Below, piece by piece: positions 54,046-62,503 of a DNA stretch of 64,000 bases; position 1 is the stretch's first letter; the number at the start of each line of letters is the position of its first letter. The notes under the pieces are model-generated. The model was not told the origin of the DNA and made no database searches. It saw only the letters and a program-made list of their open reading frames with translations. The stretch is taken from assembly GCA_013298125.1 (NCBI GenBank), contig JAAFJP010000007.1, positions 62,001 through 126,000 on the forward strand, written 5' to 3'. Made by a program: the position numbers and the translations under genes. Source of the stretch: Cytophagales bacterium (GTDB lineage Bacteria > Bacteroidota > Bacteroidia > Cytophagales > Spirosomataceae).

Positions 54046-54063
54046 GTGTGATGTATGTCACAC
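54046..54063. promoter_or_regulatory. Canonical CRP/Fnr-type site GTGTGA-N6-TCACAC
   Basis: A perfect 18-bp palindrome with TGTGA and TCACA separated by 6 bp, as in the E. coli CRP consensus. It lies between the Crp/Fnr gene (54058-54633; it overlaps its 3' end) and the DJ-1 gene, about 75 bp from the DJ-1 start, a typical activator distance. Binding by the local Crp/Fnr protein is inferred. Confidence 0.55.
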
Positions 54064-54633
54064 GTTTGAAGAAGAATTAAACCGACTAAGGGTTTCACGA
54101 GATACGCCCAGATACGCCGCTATTAGCGTTTTAGGGACTTTTTGAAGGAGTTTGGGGTTTAAATTTAGGAGCTGTTCGTAACGTTCTTTGGCACTACTGT
54201 TTAGTAGCGAGAGGATTCGTTGTTGGAGAGCAACATAACCTGCATTAGATTTTTTACGAAAAAAATGTTCAATTTTATGCATTTCTGAACACAGCTTTTC
54301 TCGATTATAAAGTGATAAAGACAGGACTTCACATTCTTCGATACAATCTACGCTAATGGTGGCGGGTGTTTCCTTAAAATAGGCTTGATAATCCGTAATC
54401 CACCAATCTTCAAGGGCAAATTGAAGGATATACTCTTTGCCAGACTCGTCAGTATGATAGGCTTTCAAACAACCTTTTGTTACGAAATAATCATTCAAAA
54501 CACTTTCACCTTCTTGAATTAGGAATTGATGCTTTTTGAGTTTTTTGTAGGTAAAATGAGTTAAAATATACTCGAACTCAGTGTCAGTCAGGGGCGTAAG
54601 TTTTTCTATTTGTTGTCTGAGAGGATGAGGCAT
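54058..54633 (-). CDS. Crp/Fnr family transcriptional regulator
   Basis: 191 residues: cyclic-nucleotide-binding-like domain (YKKLKKHQFLIQEGESVLNDYFVTKGCLKAYH) and C-terminal helix-turn-helix (KTLIAAYLGVSRETLSRF). It is 86 bp upstream of the DJ-1 gene on the same strand, and the canonical palindrome in between supports direct regulation. Effector unknown. Confidence 0.88.
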   Translation of the reverse strand: MPHPLRQQIEKLTPLTDTEFEYILTHFTYKKLKKHQFLIQEGESVLNDYFVTKGCLKAYHTDESGKEYILQFALEDWWITDYQAYFKETPATISVDCIEECEVLSLSLYNREKLCSEMHKIEHFFRKKSNAGYVALQQRILSLLNSSAKERYEQLLNLNPKLLQKVPKTLIAAYLGVSRETLSRFNSSSNV

Positions 54634-54726
54634 TTATTTTTATTTTTAAAACCTTGGCAAATTTATGGATATAATTTTAAAAGATGAATATTTTTAACAA
54701 TTAGGGTTTAGTAACTTGATTATAAA

Positions 54727-54932
54727 CTTTTCCCATCATAACCACCCCCGAAAAAGGTGCTATGACCTCCGTATTTTTAGCAAAACAAGATTTACCAAAT
54801 GTGCAAAATCTTAGTGGAGAATATTTTGACAAAAGCCAAGTGAAAGCTACTAAAAATAAAGACATTACGTAGGAAAATATTGAGTTGATTTGGCAAAAGA
54901 GTGTAGAGGCTGTGAAGGAAATTAGTAGATAA
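54727..54932 (+). pseudogene. Decayed C-terminal fragment of the SDR at 51537
   Basis: The translation matches the last ~60 residues of the 51537-52382 SDR (EKGAMTSVFLAKQDLPNVQN, GEYFDKSQVKATKNKDIT), with a TAG in place of a Glu codon and a frame break at the left boundary near the MITPEKG position. It ends with its own stop TAA. No start exists. It is a remnant of a duplication. Confidence 0.85.
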
Positions 54933-54968
54933 TTTTATTTTTGTATTATCTTTGAAACTATAAATATT

Positions 54969-55144
54969 GAAGCTGTTTAAACTTTCTGTTTTGTTCTAAA
55001 ATTAGCTTTGGAGTCGCACTCGACTTTTTAGATGCAGTTTTATAAAATTCTTGACATATAGCAGAGAGCTACATTGAAAGAATTTTGGAAAGCTGGATTT
55101 AAAAAGAGTCAATTTTGGTCAAAAGAGAAAGTTTAAACAGCTTC
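54969..55144. mobile_element. 176-bp MITE-like element with 19-bp perfect terminal inverted repeats
   Basis: The left end GAAGCTGTTTAAACTTTCT (54969-54987) is the exact reverse complement of 55126-55144. The similarity extends imperfectly for about 10 more bases on each side. The inside encodes no protein. A 3-bp repeat ATT borders both ends and may be a target duplication, but this could be chance. It lies just before the GH16 gene, between it and the SDR remnant. Confidence 0.75.
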
Positions 55145-55185
55145 ATTTTCAGATATTCAATATTTCTAATTTTAAAGGTAATATA

Positions 55186-56045
55186 ATGAAAGTTTCATTG
55201 CTACTATTCTTATTCTTTTGCTTCACAATGTGTCAGAGTAATTCTTCAAAAAAAATACATAGCAATAACGAAATTGATAGTAAATACACATTAGAATTTG
55301 AGGATGACTTTAATGCTGATAATTTGGATACTTCAAAGTGGTTTCCTTATTACTTTCCTCATTGGAGTTCAAAAAAAATGCTGCTGCCAATTATCATATT
55401 AAAGACGGTAACTTGGTTTTGAAAATTATTGAAAAACAAAAACCATGGTGTCCTAAATTGTGTGGAGACTTAAAGTGTTCCTCTTTCCAAACAGGTATTT
55501 TTGCTGGGAAATTGGGTAGCTCGCAAGGGCAAAGTAGATTTAGTCCAGAGTGTACTGTCACAGAAGAACAAGCACCACTAAGGCTATATACTCCACAATA
55601 TGGTTATTTTGAAGTAAGATTAAAAGCAAATATCACCAAAGATGATATGGTAGCATTTTGGATGATTGGATATGAAGATAAGCCAGAACGTTCTGGTGAA
55701 ATATGTGTAATGGAAATTTTTGGAAATGAAATACATGGAGATACACTAATTAATGGTTCTGGAATACATCCTTTTGGTGATAATAATTTAAAAGATGAAT
55801 TTTATAAGGATAAATTGAAAATGGATATTAAAGACTTTCATACTTTTTCGGTTGAATGGCAGATGGATAAAGTAAAGTTTTTTATTGATAATAAACTGAC
55901 GAGAACCATCAATCAATCTCCCAAATATCCGATGCAATTTATGATTGATATTTATGAATTTCCCTCAACAGAAAAAACAAGAGCCGTATCTTACCCAAAG
56001 GAATTAATCGTTGATTATGTTCGTGGATATTCATTAAAAAAATAA
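55186..56045 (+). pseudogene. GH16-like glycosidase lipoprotein, frameshifted
   Basis: Two overlapping frames make one protein: 55186-55422 carries the lipoprotein signal (FCFTMC) and the start of the beta-jelly-roll; the other frame (to 56045) has the rest. They join at an A8 tract (55371-55378), where one more A would restore KNAAANYHIKDGNLVLKI. The GH16 signature position reads GEICVMEIFGNE, with Cys where the usual ExDxxE has Asp. Either the gene is broken, or expression depends on slippage, or this is a sequencing error in the homopolymer. The family name is fairly sure; activity is doubtful. Confidence 0.75.
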
Positions 56046-56135
56046 AGAAAATAACCATAACTTATTGAGGATTGTTAGGAAGCTCAAAAAATCAATTGTT
56101 GAAAAACGCAAAAATTTGGTGAAAGATAAAATAAG

Positions 56136-56262
56136 AAAAGCTTTCAAATTGATGTTTGAGGGCTTTTTTTGTTTTCAATAAACAGTATTTTCTATTCTTT
56201 GAAATGTCCAGTTCATGCTTTGATTTGTGTACCTAATGCCTTTGTTGGATGGTGTAACTTTG
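56136..56262 (+). promoter_or_regulatory. Duplicated terminator-plus-promoter leader, copy 2
   Basis: Repeats the 51399-51510 segment: hairpin AAAAGCTTTCAAA/TTTGAGGGCTTTT (56136-56170), then CTTTGATTTGTGTACCTAAT and -7 box TAACTTTG (56255-56262). It precedes the NADP-oxidoreductase gene. The hairpin also ends the GH16 transcript. Confidence 0.6.
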
Positions 56263-56304
56263 CATCATCAAAATAAAACAAAAACAATTTAAACAAACAG
56301 AATC

Positions 56305-56964
56305 ATGAAAATTGCAGTATTCGGAACAGGGTCAGTTGGACAAGCATTAGCGGGCAGATTAGCGGGATTATCGCACGAAGTTTCGATGGGAACTCGTAAT
56401 GTTCAAAGCACCATCGACGGTGGAAAGGTGAATGAATTTCTAACAAACAATGCTTCTGTAACATTAAAAACCTTCGCAGATGCCGCTCAGGGGGCAGAAA
56501 TGATTGTGTTGGCAACCTTGGGAACGGCAGCTCAAAGTTCTTTGGAAAGTGCAGGAGATATTGCTGGCAAAGTAGTTTTAGACATTACCAATCCCTTGGA
56601 TTTCAGTAAAGGTTTCCCTCCAACATTGTTTTTGAGCAATGATACTTCTTTGGGAGAAGTTTTACAAGCAAAATTTCCAAGCACTCATATCGTAAAATCT
56701 TTGAACACAATGTACAACGGATTGATGATAGACCCACGTTCATTAGGCGAAGACAGTACTGTTTTCGTGAGTGGAAATGATGCAGATGCAAAAGCAAAAG
56801 TAACGGCAACGTTGAAAGAATTTGGTTGGAAAGATTCAGAAATTTTAGACTTGGGCGACATCACAACTGCCCGTGGAACAGAGAGTTTATTACCAGTTTG
56901 GTTAAGAATATTTGGGGCTACTCAAAACGGTTTCTTTAACTTCAAAGTGGCAACTGGTAAATAA
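56305..56964 (+). CDS. NADP oxidoreductase, F420-dependent-like (NAD_binding/6PGDH fold)
   Basis: 219 residues. Rossmann start IAVFGTGSVGQALAGRLAGLSHEVSMGTRN, then MIVLATLGTAAQSS, VVLDITNPLDFSKG and SLNTMYNGLMIDP typical of the coenzyme-F420-dependent NADP oxidoreductase-like family. F420 use is not implied in this phylum; a nicotinamide-dependent reduction is more likely. Shares its leader with the SDR at 51537, so both may respond to the same signal. Confidence 0.87.
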   Translation: MKIAVFGTGSVGQALAGRLAGLSHEVSMGTRNVQSTIDGGKVNEFLTNNASVTLKTFADAAQGAEMIVLATLGTAAQSSLESAGDIAGKVVLDITNPLDFSKGFPPTLFLSNDTSLGEVLQAKFPSTHIVKSLNTMYNGLMIDPRSLGEDSTVFVSGNDADAKAKVTATLKEFGWKDSEILDLGDITTARGTESLLPVWLRIFGATQNGFFNFKVATGK

Positions 56965-57004
56965 AAAATGGGGGTCTCTGCTTTACGAGAGACCCCCATT
57001 TTTG
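56964..57004. terminator. Strong bidirectional terminator
   Basis: AAAAATGGGGGTCTCT and AGAGACCCCCATTTTT form a 16-bp perfect stem with an 8-nt loop between convergent genes. Confidence 0.93.
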
Positions 57005-57006
57005 GC

Positions 57007-57540
57007 TTAATTAGTTGATGAAGTGTGCATAAAAATATTGGGCGTACTGCCTTTGGTATCATACCCTGGTGCGGAGGTCATTCCAATTACTTTCCATTCG
57101 CCTTCAATATTTTGAAAAGTTCTGTGTTCGAGCATGGTTTTGGCTATTCCTTCTTCGGTTTTGAAGGATTTTTTGTATCTCACAAAAGCCAAATCACCCG
57201 AAACTACACTATGAAAATCATCATAAGTATTGCTTGCAGACTCAGGTTTGGGGTTTTCTTTCATCCAATCGCCTACAAATTTTTCTAAATCATTCCAACC
57301 CGTTGCTCTGAGTGTAACATCTTCTTCTACACACATCCAATACACATCAGGCGTATGGGCGAAGTGATTACTCCAAATTTTTACGTCTTTTTTGTAAAAA
57401 TCATCGTTCTCTTGCTTCACCAAATCTTTTAGTTTTTCATTAATTTTAGTGGTGTCTTCCGTTGATGCTTTGGGTTTTTCGTTACAGGCACTTAGTCCCA
57501 AAAATACCGTAAAAGCTAATAATATCAATTCTTTTTTCAT
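57007..57540 (-). CDS. SnoaL/DUF4440-like lipoprotein
   Basis: 177 residues from ATG at 57540 (MKKELILLAF); the track start at 57585 adds a leader before the signal peptide. The lipobox is LGLSAC. The mature domain is NTF2-like/SnoaL (DVKIWSNHFAHTPDVYWMCVEEDVTLRATGWNDLEKFVGDWM ... FRT-like KSFKTEEGIAKTMLEHRTF). Such domains bind small molecules or are scaffolds. Function unknown. Single gene. Confidence 0.82.
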   Translation of the reverse strand: MKKELILLAFTVFLGLSACNEKPKASTEDTTKINEKLKDLVKQENDDFYKKDVKIWSNHFAHTPDVYWMCVEEDVTLRATGWNDLEKFVGDWMKENPKPESASNTYDDFHSVVSGDLAFVRYKKSFKTEEGIAKTMLEHRTFQNIEGEWKVIGMTSAPGYDTKGSTPNIFMHTSSTN

Positions 57541-57651
57541 CTTGATTTGTTGTAAATTAGAAATATGTAACTCATTAAAAAACACGTTAAAGCAAAAAAT
57601 GTTTTATCTTTCCGCTTAGAAAAGAATTAGAATTTAACCAAAAATAAAAAT

Positions 57652-58311
57652 ATGAAATTAATACTAACAGGAGCAACGGGCATGGTAGGCGAGGGCGTTC
57701 TGCACGAGTGCATACAACGTGCGGATGTAAGCCAAATTCTGATTTTGAACCGTAAACCATCAGGCATAACCGACCCCAAAGTGAAGGAGCTTTTGGTGAA
57801 CGATTTTTATAATCTGAGTGATATTGAAACTCAGCTCGTGGGCTATGATGGTTGTTTGTTTTGCTTAGGAACAACATCAGTAGGTAAAACGGATGAAGAG
57901 TTTTATAAAATCTCCTACACCCTCACGATGTCGTTGGCAAACACCTTGGTGAAAGTAAATACGAACATAACCTTTTGTTACATCTCAGGCAGTGGCACAG
58001 ACAGCACCGAAAAAGGTAGATTGGCATGGGCAAGAACCAAAGGCAAAACCGAAAATGACTTGATGAAATTGCCTTTCAAAGGAGTCTATAATTTCAGACC
58101 AGGTTATTTGCACCCAACGCCTGGCATGAAAAACACGTTGAGCTATTACAAATATGTTTCGTGGTTGTATCCAGTCTTGAAACCCATCATGCCCAACTCA
58201 ATGTCCACATTGGCAGAATTAGGTCAGGCGATGATAAATGCTTGTGCGAAGGGTTATGAGAAACAGATTTTGGAGGTAAAGGATATGTTGGTTTTGGCGA
58301 AGAGGTATTAG
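57652..58311 (+). CDS. NAD-dependent epimerase/dehydratase-like protein
   Basis: 219 residues. Rossmann motif LILTGATGMVGEGVLHECI, then CLFCLGTTSVGKTDEEFY and CYISGSGTDSTEKGRLAWARTKGKTE, which place it in the atypical NAD-dependent epimerase-like group (Tyr replaced by Trp near WARTKGK). Probably acts on a small metabolite. Ends in a strong terminator. Confidence 0.87.
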   Translation: MKLILTGATGMVGEGVLHECIQRADVSQILILNRKPSGITDPKVKELLVNDFYNLSDIETQLVGYDGCLFCLGTTSVGKTDEEFYKISYTLTMSLANTLVKVNTNITFCYISGSGTDSTEKGRLAWARTKGKTENDLMKLPFKGVYNFRPGYLHPTPGMKNTLSYYKYVSWLYPVLKPIMPNSMSTLAELGQAMINACAKGYEKQILEVKDMLVLAKRY

Positions 58312-58320
58312 GATATTCAT

Positions 58321-58362
58321 AAAAAAGGCTTGACTAATTAAATTTTAGTCAAGCCTTTTTTA
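58321..58362. terminator. Bidirectional terminator
   Basis: AAAAAAGGCTTGACTA pairs with TAGTCAAGCCTTTTTT across a 9-nt loop between convergent genes. Confidence 0.9.
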
Positions 58363-58365
58363 TTT

Positions 58366-58380
58366 TCTCTCTCTCTCTCT
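58366..58380. repeat. CT dinucleotide microsatellite
   Basis: A run of alternating T and C (about 7 CT units) touches the stop codon of the TPR glycosyltransferase-like gene. It could vary in length by slippage, but lies outside the coding core. Confidence 0.5.
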
Positions 58381-60550
58381 ACTTCAAAGGAATCCCTCGC
58401 TGAGTTAAAAACGTCACCGCATTTTGGTCTCCCTTCGCCACAGCATTTTGCATGGCTTTTATTCCGTTTGGAAAATCTCCGTGTTGTCCGTATTCCAAGC
58501 CAATGTTATAGTCAAAACTTCCGTCTTTTTTATCAGCTAAAATGCCCTTCTCCCATGCTTTGATAGCGTTTTGCCAGTCGCCTTTTGCTTTGTAGGCTAC
58601 CCCCAAATTCTTGAAAGCAACCGTAGCTTTTGGGTCAATTTTAATGGCTTTTTCTAATTCTTTTATTTCTCCGTCGTGGTCGCCTTTGTGATTCAAAATC
58701 GTACTGATATTGATGTGTGGGTCGGCAAATTTAGCATCCAAACTCATGGCGGTTTCATAACGTTTCATGGCTTCATTTTCATTGCCTTGTTTTGCCAAAC
58801 ACAAGCCCATGATGTTGTGGGCAAACTGGTTTTTGTTCTCAGATTTCTCTAAGGCAATTTTCGTTTCATCAATCGCAATATTGTATTTTCCTGTATAATA
58901 ATATGCCGCTCCAAGCATCCAGTGGAGGTTTTGCATTTCTTTGGGCTTAATTTTCAGAGCCGCCTCGAAATTATCAACCGTCAAATCATACTTCTTTTCA
59001 TCAAAATAAATCTGCCCCAAAGCCGTGTGAACATCGGCAGTTTTGAAGGTCGTTTTGTGGGTTTCTTCAAAATAAAATTTGGCTTTTTCGTTGTCTTTTT
59101 TACCAAACCAATACCAACCCATATTACTCGTAACCATCGGGTCAGAAGGGTGTTTTTCATAAATGGGCGTAAATAGTGTCAATGTATCTTTCCATTTAGT
59201 TGATTGATTGAACGAAAGAAACGTCAAACCCAACAAAAGCACCGCCCCAATGCCTGGCATGAGTTTATTGGTGGCAGTTTTTTGATAAAGTCTGTTTGCC
59301 AAAACTGCCAAAATCACCAAAGGTCCAATTGAAGAAACATAAAAATAACGGTCAGCCATTAAGGCACTACCCACAGGCAACACTTGTGAAACTGGGAAAA
59401 TTACGATGAGGAAATAAAGCCCTCCCCACCAAACCAATTTGTTCTTACGTCCCGCCCAAAACAAGGCTATTGCCAATACTAAAACACCCGCAAAGGCAGA
59501 ATAATAAATGGATGGAATTGTTCCCGTAGGTTTTTGTGGATAAGGATAAAAAGCGATGAGGTTGGTAGGTAAAACCATTTTTATCCAATAGTACAAAACG
59601 CCGTAGTTTATCATAAAAAAGCGTTCTGAGAAGGAATAAGCATCAGAAATTACCTTCGTAGCATTAGCCCCAGCATCACTTTGAGCCTTGATGGAGATGA
59701 TACCCGTAATCAAAGAAACGATAAAAAATGGAGCTTTTTCGATACCAATCTTGACGATTTGTTTACGATTTAATAGGAAATAATCCGTAATCAAAAACAC
59801 CACTGGCAAAATCACCGCCATACCTTTTGACAAACACGAAAGAATGAATAAGCCCAAGGCGTACCATAAGTGTTTGTTTTTCCAGTCAGTGATAACCTCA
59901 CCCCCAGCCCCTCTCCTACTGAGAGGGGAGTCGTCGCCGTGGTCGGTGTCCCCACTGACCACAGAAGTATATTTCAAATATTGCCAAAAAGACAAAAGCA
60001 AAAACAAGGTATAAAGCACGTCCTTGCGTTCAGCCGCCCACACCACCGACTCCACGTGTAGCGGGTGAATGGCAAAAAGCACCGAAGTAACCGCCCCAAT
60101 TAAGAAATTAGCACTCAATTTATTCACTACCTTAAACACCAAAATACTGTTTATGATGTGAATAAGCGTATTATTGCAATGATAAACCCAAGCCGTGTCC
60201 TTCACGAGCGAGTATTCGATGTAATACGTGACCATCGTGAGTGGATGCCAGTTACCGAGGTAAAAATCGGAAACGAGTGTCTTGAAATTTTTGAAGGAAA
60301 CCTGTCGTAAATCTTCGTTATTGACGATATAAAACATATCATCCCACACGTAACCATTCTGAAAACCAGGCAAAAAGGCAATTAAAGCACAAACGGCAAT
60401 GATACCCGCCAGAATCCAAAAATTGCGTTCAGTATAAGGAATTGGGGCAATCAAAACTTCGGGTTCTTTAACGATTTTTGCAGCCTGATTGACGTTTTGA
60501 GGCTTTTGAGAGATATTTTTAGGAGTCTGAGATACTTTATTCTTTGCCAT
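58379..60550 (-). CDS. Multi-pass membrane protein with TPR repeats (TMTC/DUF1736-like glycosyltransferase)
   Basis: 723 residues. An N-terminal low-complexity tail (NKVSQTPKNISQKPQNVNQ) is followed by about 10 transmembrane helices with the GT-C-like motif YVWDDMFYIVNNEDLR (the WDD loop acidic pair) and HPLHVESVVWAAERKDVLY. The C-terminal ~240 residues are TPR units (ALGQIYFDEKKYDLTVDNFEAALKIKP ...). The layout resembles TMTC/O-mannosyltransferase-like proteins, so it may glycosylate a protein or lipid outside the membrane. A ~25-residue insert (VVSGDTDHGDDSPLSRRGAG) is coded by a dispersed repeat. Confidence 0.8.
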   Translation of the reverse strand: MAKNKVSQTPKNISQKPQNVNQAAKIVKEPEVLIAPIPYTERNFWILAGIIAVCALIAFLPGFQNGYVWDDMFYIVNNEDLRQVSFKNFKTLVSDFYLGNWHPLTMVTYYIEYSLVKDTAWVYHCNNTLIHIINSILVFKVVNKLSANFLIGAVTSVLFAIHPLHVESVVWAAERKDVLYTLFLLLSFWQYLKYTSVVSGDTDHGDDSPLSRRGAGGEVITDWKNKHLWYALGLFILSCLSKGMAVILPVVFLITDYFLLNRKQIVKIGIEKAPFFIVSLITGIISIKAQSDAGANATKVISDAYSFSERFFMINYGVLYYWIKMVLPTNLIAFYPYPQKPTGTIPSIYYSAFAGVLVLAIALFWAGRKNKLVWWGGLYFLIVIFPVSQVLPVGSALMADRYFYVSSIGPLVILAVLANRLYQKTATNKLMPGIGAVLLLGLTFLSFNQSTKWKDTLTLFTPIYEKHPSDPMVTSNMGWYWFGKKDNEKAKFYFEETHKTTFKTADVHTALGQIYFDEKKYDLTVDNFEAALKIKPKEMQNLHWMLGAAYYYTGKYNIAIDETKIALEKSENKNQFAHNIMGLCLAKQGNENEAMKRYETAMSLDAKFADPHINISTILNHKGDHDGEIKELEKAIKIDPKATVAFKNLGVAYKAKGDWQNAIKAWEKGILADKKDGSFDYNIGLEYGQHGDFPNGIKAMQNAVAKGDQNAVTFLTQRGIPLK
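59892..59964. repeat. Composite palindromic repeat inside the TPR glycosyltransferase gene
   Basis: Two adjacent hairpins, CCCCTCTC-CTACT-GAGAGGGG (59910-59930) and GTGGTCGGTG-TCC-CCACTGACCAC (59940-59964), form a GC-rich block that is read in frame on the minus strand. The translation has repeat-like peptides (DDSPLSRRGAGGE) in a loop between transmembrane helices. The plus strand is open too (NLTPSPSPTERGVVAV). Confidence 0.75.
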
Positions 60551-60689
60551 ATTGTGAGTAAGGGAATTTCGGGTTTCTTAGTTATATGCAAATAGTATGC
60601 AAAACTAAAAAGATTTGTGGGAAATTGATTGTCAATGATTTATATTTGAATCTATTGTATGTTCATGAAGACAAAAGTGAAACAGTAAA

Positions 60690-61175
60690 ATGAATTTGAG
60701 AAAAGAAGATATAACAAAAGAAGAGAAAGAAATTTTAGTTGGACTTTTGAACAAAGAAAGGAGTAAAATTAGCCCTGAAATATTAGCCATTCTCATTTTT
60801 TCACTCATATTTATATTTTTACCAGGAAGAGGGAAACGTCTTTCTATGTACAATGAATATGGCTTTTGGGTAGCCTTCCCCATAGTGTTAGGTATTGGAC
60901 TAATACTTATTTTCTTTGATAAAAAAGAGAAAATAGAAGGTCTAAAAAAAGACATTGCTTCTGAGGAAAAAATTGTAGAGATTTTAAAAATTACAGATAA
61001 AGATACCTCCCTAAAAGATGAATACTTCATTAAAACTGATTCTACTATTTTGACTTTTCAGAAAATTATAGTACAAAAAGAAGAATTTAGTCAGTTGAAG
61101 ATTGATCAAGAGATAGTATTAGAATATGGAGAGAACTCAAAAACCTTATTCAACATAAATCTCAATATAAAATGA
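60690..61175 (+). CDS. Hypothetical membrane protein
   Basis: 161 residues with two transmembrane helices (SPEILAILIFSLIFIFLPG and FWVAFPIVLGIGLILIFF) flanked by a charged N-terminal helix and a C-terminal cytoplasmic beta-rich tail (DEYFIKTDSTILTFQKIIVQKEEF). No family is recognised. It stands between the divergent glycosyltransferase-like gene and mreB, on the mreB strand, with 207 bp before mreB. Confidence 0.65.
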   Translation: MNLRKEDITKEEKEILVGLLNKERSKISPEILAILIFSLIFIFLPGRGKRLSMYNEYGFWVAFPIVLGIGLILIFFDKKEKIEGLKKDIASEEKIVEILKITDKDTSLKDEYFIKTDSTILTFQKIIVQKEEFSQLKIDQEIVLEYGENSKTLFNINLNIK

Positions 61176-61293
61176 TAATGTTTCTTTCTCAATTCCATGA
61201 TACAAAATACCATTTCTGAGACTTTTCCCTCATGTCCAAGTCAAAACAAAAGAAATTTCACCATTCCGTTAATTAATTCTAATGGATTCTCAT

Positions 61294-61301
61294 TAATTTT
61301 G
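61294..61301 (+). promoter_or_regulatory. -7 box of the mre operon
   Basis: TAATTTTG, a perfect TAnnTTTG element, lies 81 bp upstream of the mreB start and gives a leader of about 75 nt. No nearer element was seen. Confidence 0.5.
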
Positions 61302-61382
61302 TACTTTTACAAGAAAATTGACTCAGGGCAATTCTTAATGCCCAATTATTGAACCCCAGATAACAAAGAACTAATCATAAAA

Positions 61383-62408
61383 ATGGGATTATTTAGCTTC
61401 CTAACATCAGACATTGCGATTGACCTTGGTACTGCCAACACGTTAATCATCCACAAAGACCGCATCGTAGTTGATGAACCATCAATTATCGCCTTAGACA
61501 AAGCCACTAATAAGGTTTTAGCCATCGGAAACAAGGCGATGCAAATGCACGAAAAAACCAACGAAAATATCAAAACCATCCGTCCGCTCAAAGACGGAGT
61601 AATTGCCGACTTTACCGCTGCCGAGTTGATGATTCGTGGAATGATAAAAATGATTGATACGGGCAGTCGTTTTTTTACGCCTTCGCACCGCATGGTTATT
61701 TGTATTCCTTCGGGTATTACGGAGGTTGAAAAACGTGCCGTAAAAGACTCTGCCGAACACGCAGGGGCAAAGGAAGTTTATATGGTTCACGAGCCAATCG
61801 CTGCGGCAATCGGTATCGGAATTGACATCGAACAACCCAACGGTTCAATGATTGTGGATATTGGTGGTGGTACTACTGAAATTGCTGTTATTGCCCTTTC
61901 AGGCATCGTTTGTGAGGCTTCTGTACGTATTGCGGGAGATGTTTTTACTCGTGATATTGTTGATTATATGCGTCGTGAACACAACCTTTTAATTGGTGAG
62001 CGTTCGGCTGAATTAATCAAAATTGAAGTGGGTTCGGCTCTACCAGAATTAGAAAATCCACCAGCAGATTATGAAATTCGTGGTCGTGATTTAATGACTG
62101 GTATTCCAAAAGAAATTAAAGTTACGTATTCAGAAATTGCGTACGCATTAGATAAATCAATCTCGAAAATTGAGGAGGCTGTAATGAAGGCTTTGGAGGT
62201 TTCACCACCAGAACTTTCGGCTGATATTTACCACAACGGTATTCACTTAACGGGTGGAGGTGCGTTGTTGCACGGTTTAGATAAGCGTTTAGCTAATAAA
62301 ACAAAATTACCAATCCACATTGCTGACGACCCTCTAAGAGCGGTTGTACGTGGAACGGGCGAGGTTTTGAAGCACTTAGACCACTTCAAGCCAATTCTTA
62401 TTTCTTAA
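61383..62408 (+). CDS. mreB: Rod shape-determining protein MreB
   Basis: 341 residues, actin fold. Phosphate-binding motifs IDLGTANTLI and DIGGGTTEIAV, plus GERSAELIKIEVGSA and ITLTGGGALL-like (IHLTGGGALLHGLD) are all present. MreB polymerises under the inner membrane and guides lateral wall growth with MreC, MreD and others. First gene of mreBCD; the organism should be rod-shaped or curved. Confidence 0.98.
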   Translation: MGLFSFLTSDIAIDLGTANTLIIHKDRIVVDEPSIIALDKATNKVLAIGNKAMQMHEKTNENIKTIRPLKDGVIADFTAAELMIRGMIKMIDTGSRFFTPSHRMVICIPSGITEVEKRAVKDSAEHAGAKEVYMVHEPIAAAIGIGIDIEQPNGSMIVDIGGGTTEIAVIALSGIVCEASVRIAGDVFTRDIVDYMRREHNLLIGERSAELIKIEVGSALPELENPPADYEIRGRDLMTGIPKEIKVTYSEIAYALDKSISKIEEAVMKALEVSPPELSADIYHNGIHLTGGGALLHGLDKRLANKTKLPIHIADDPLRAVVRGTGEVLKHLDHFKPILIS

Positions 62409-62503
62409 AGTTACCAAGTTTCTAAGTTGTTAAGTTATTAAGTTACGGAATTGATTTTCAATAACTTAGAAACTTAGCAACTTATTAATTTAAAAACTTC
62501 CCC
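62409..62503. repeat. AAGTT-rich hairpin between mreB and mreC
   Basis: Degenerate units of the type AAGTTnnTAAGTT (AAGTTTCTAAGTTGTTAAG...) are followed by partly complementary AACTTAGAAACTTAGCAACTT. A weak hairpin can form. The same kind of repeat occurs at 37660-37733. Confidence 0.55.

Noticed and set aside
57587-57877. Minus-strand ORF opposite the epimerase-like gene
   Set aside because: It is a shadow with low-complexity translation (PCPLLLLVLIS); the plus-strand gene has clear Rossmann motifs.
61346-61835. Minus-strand ORFs opposite mreB
   Set aside because: They are shadows of a highly conserved gene.
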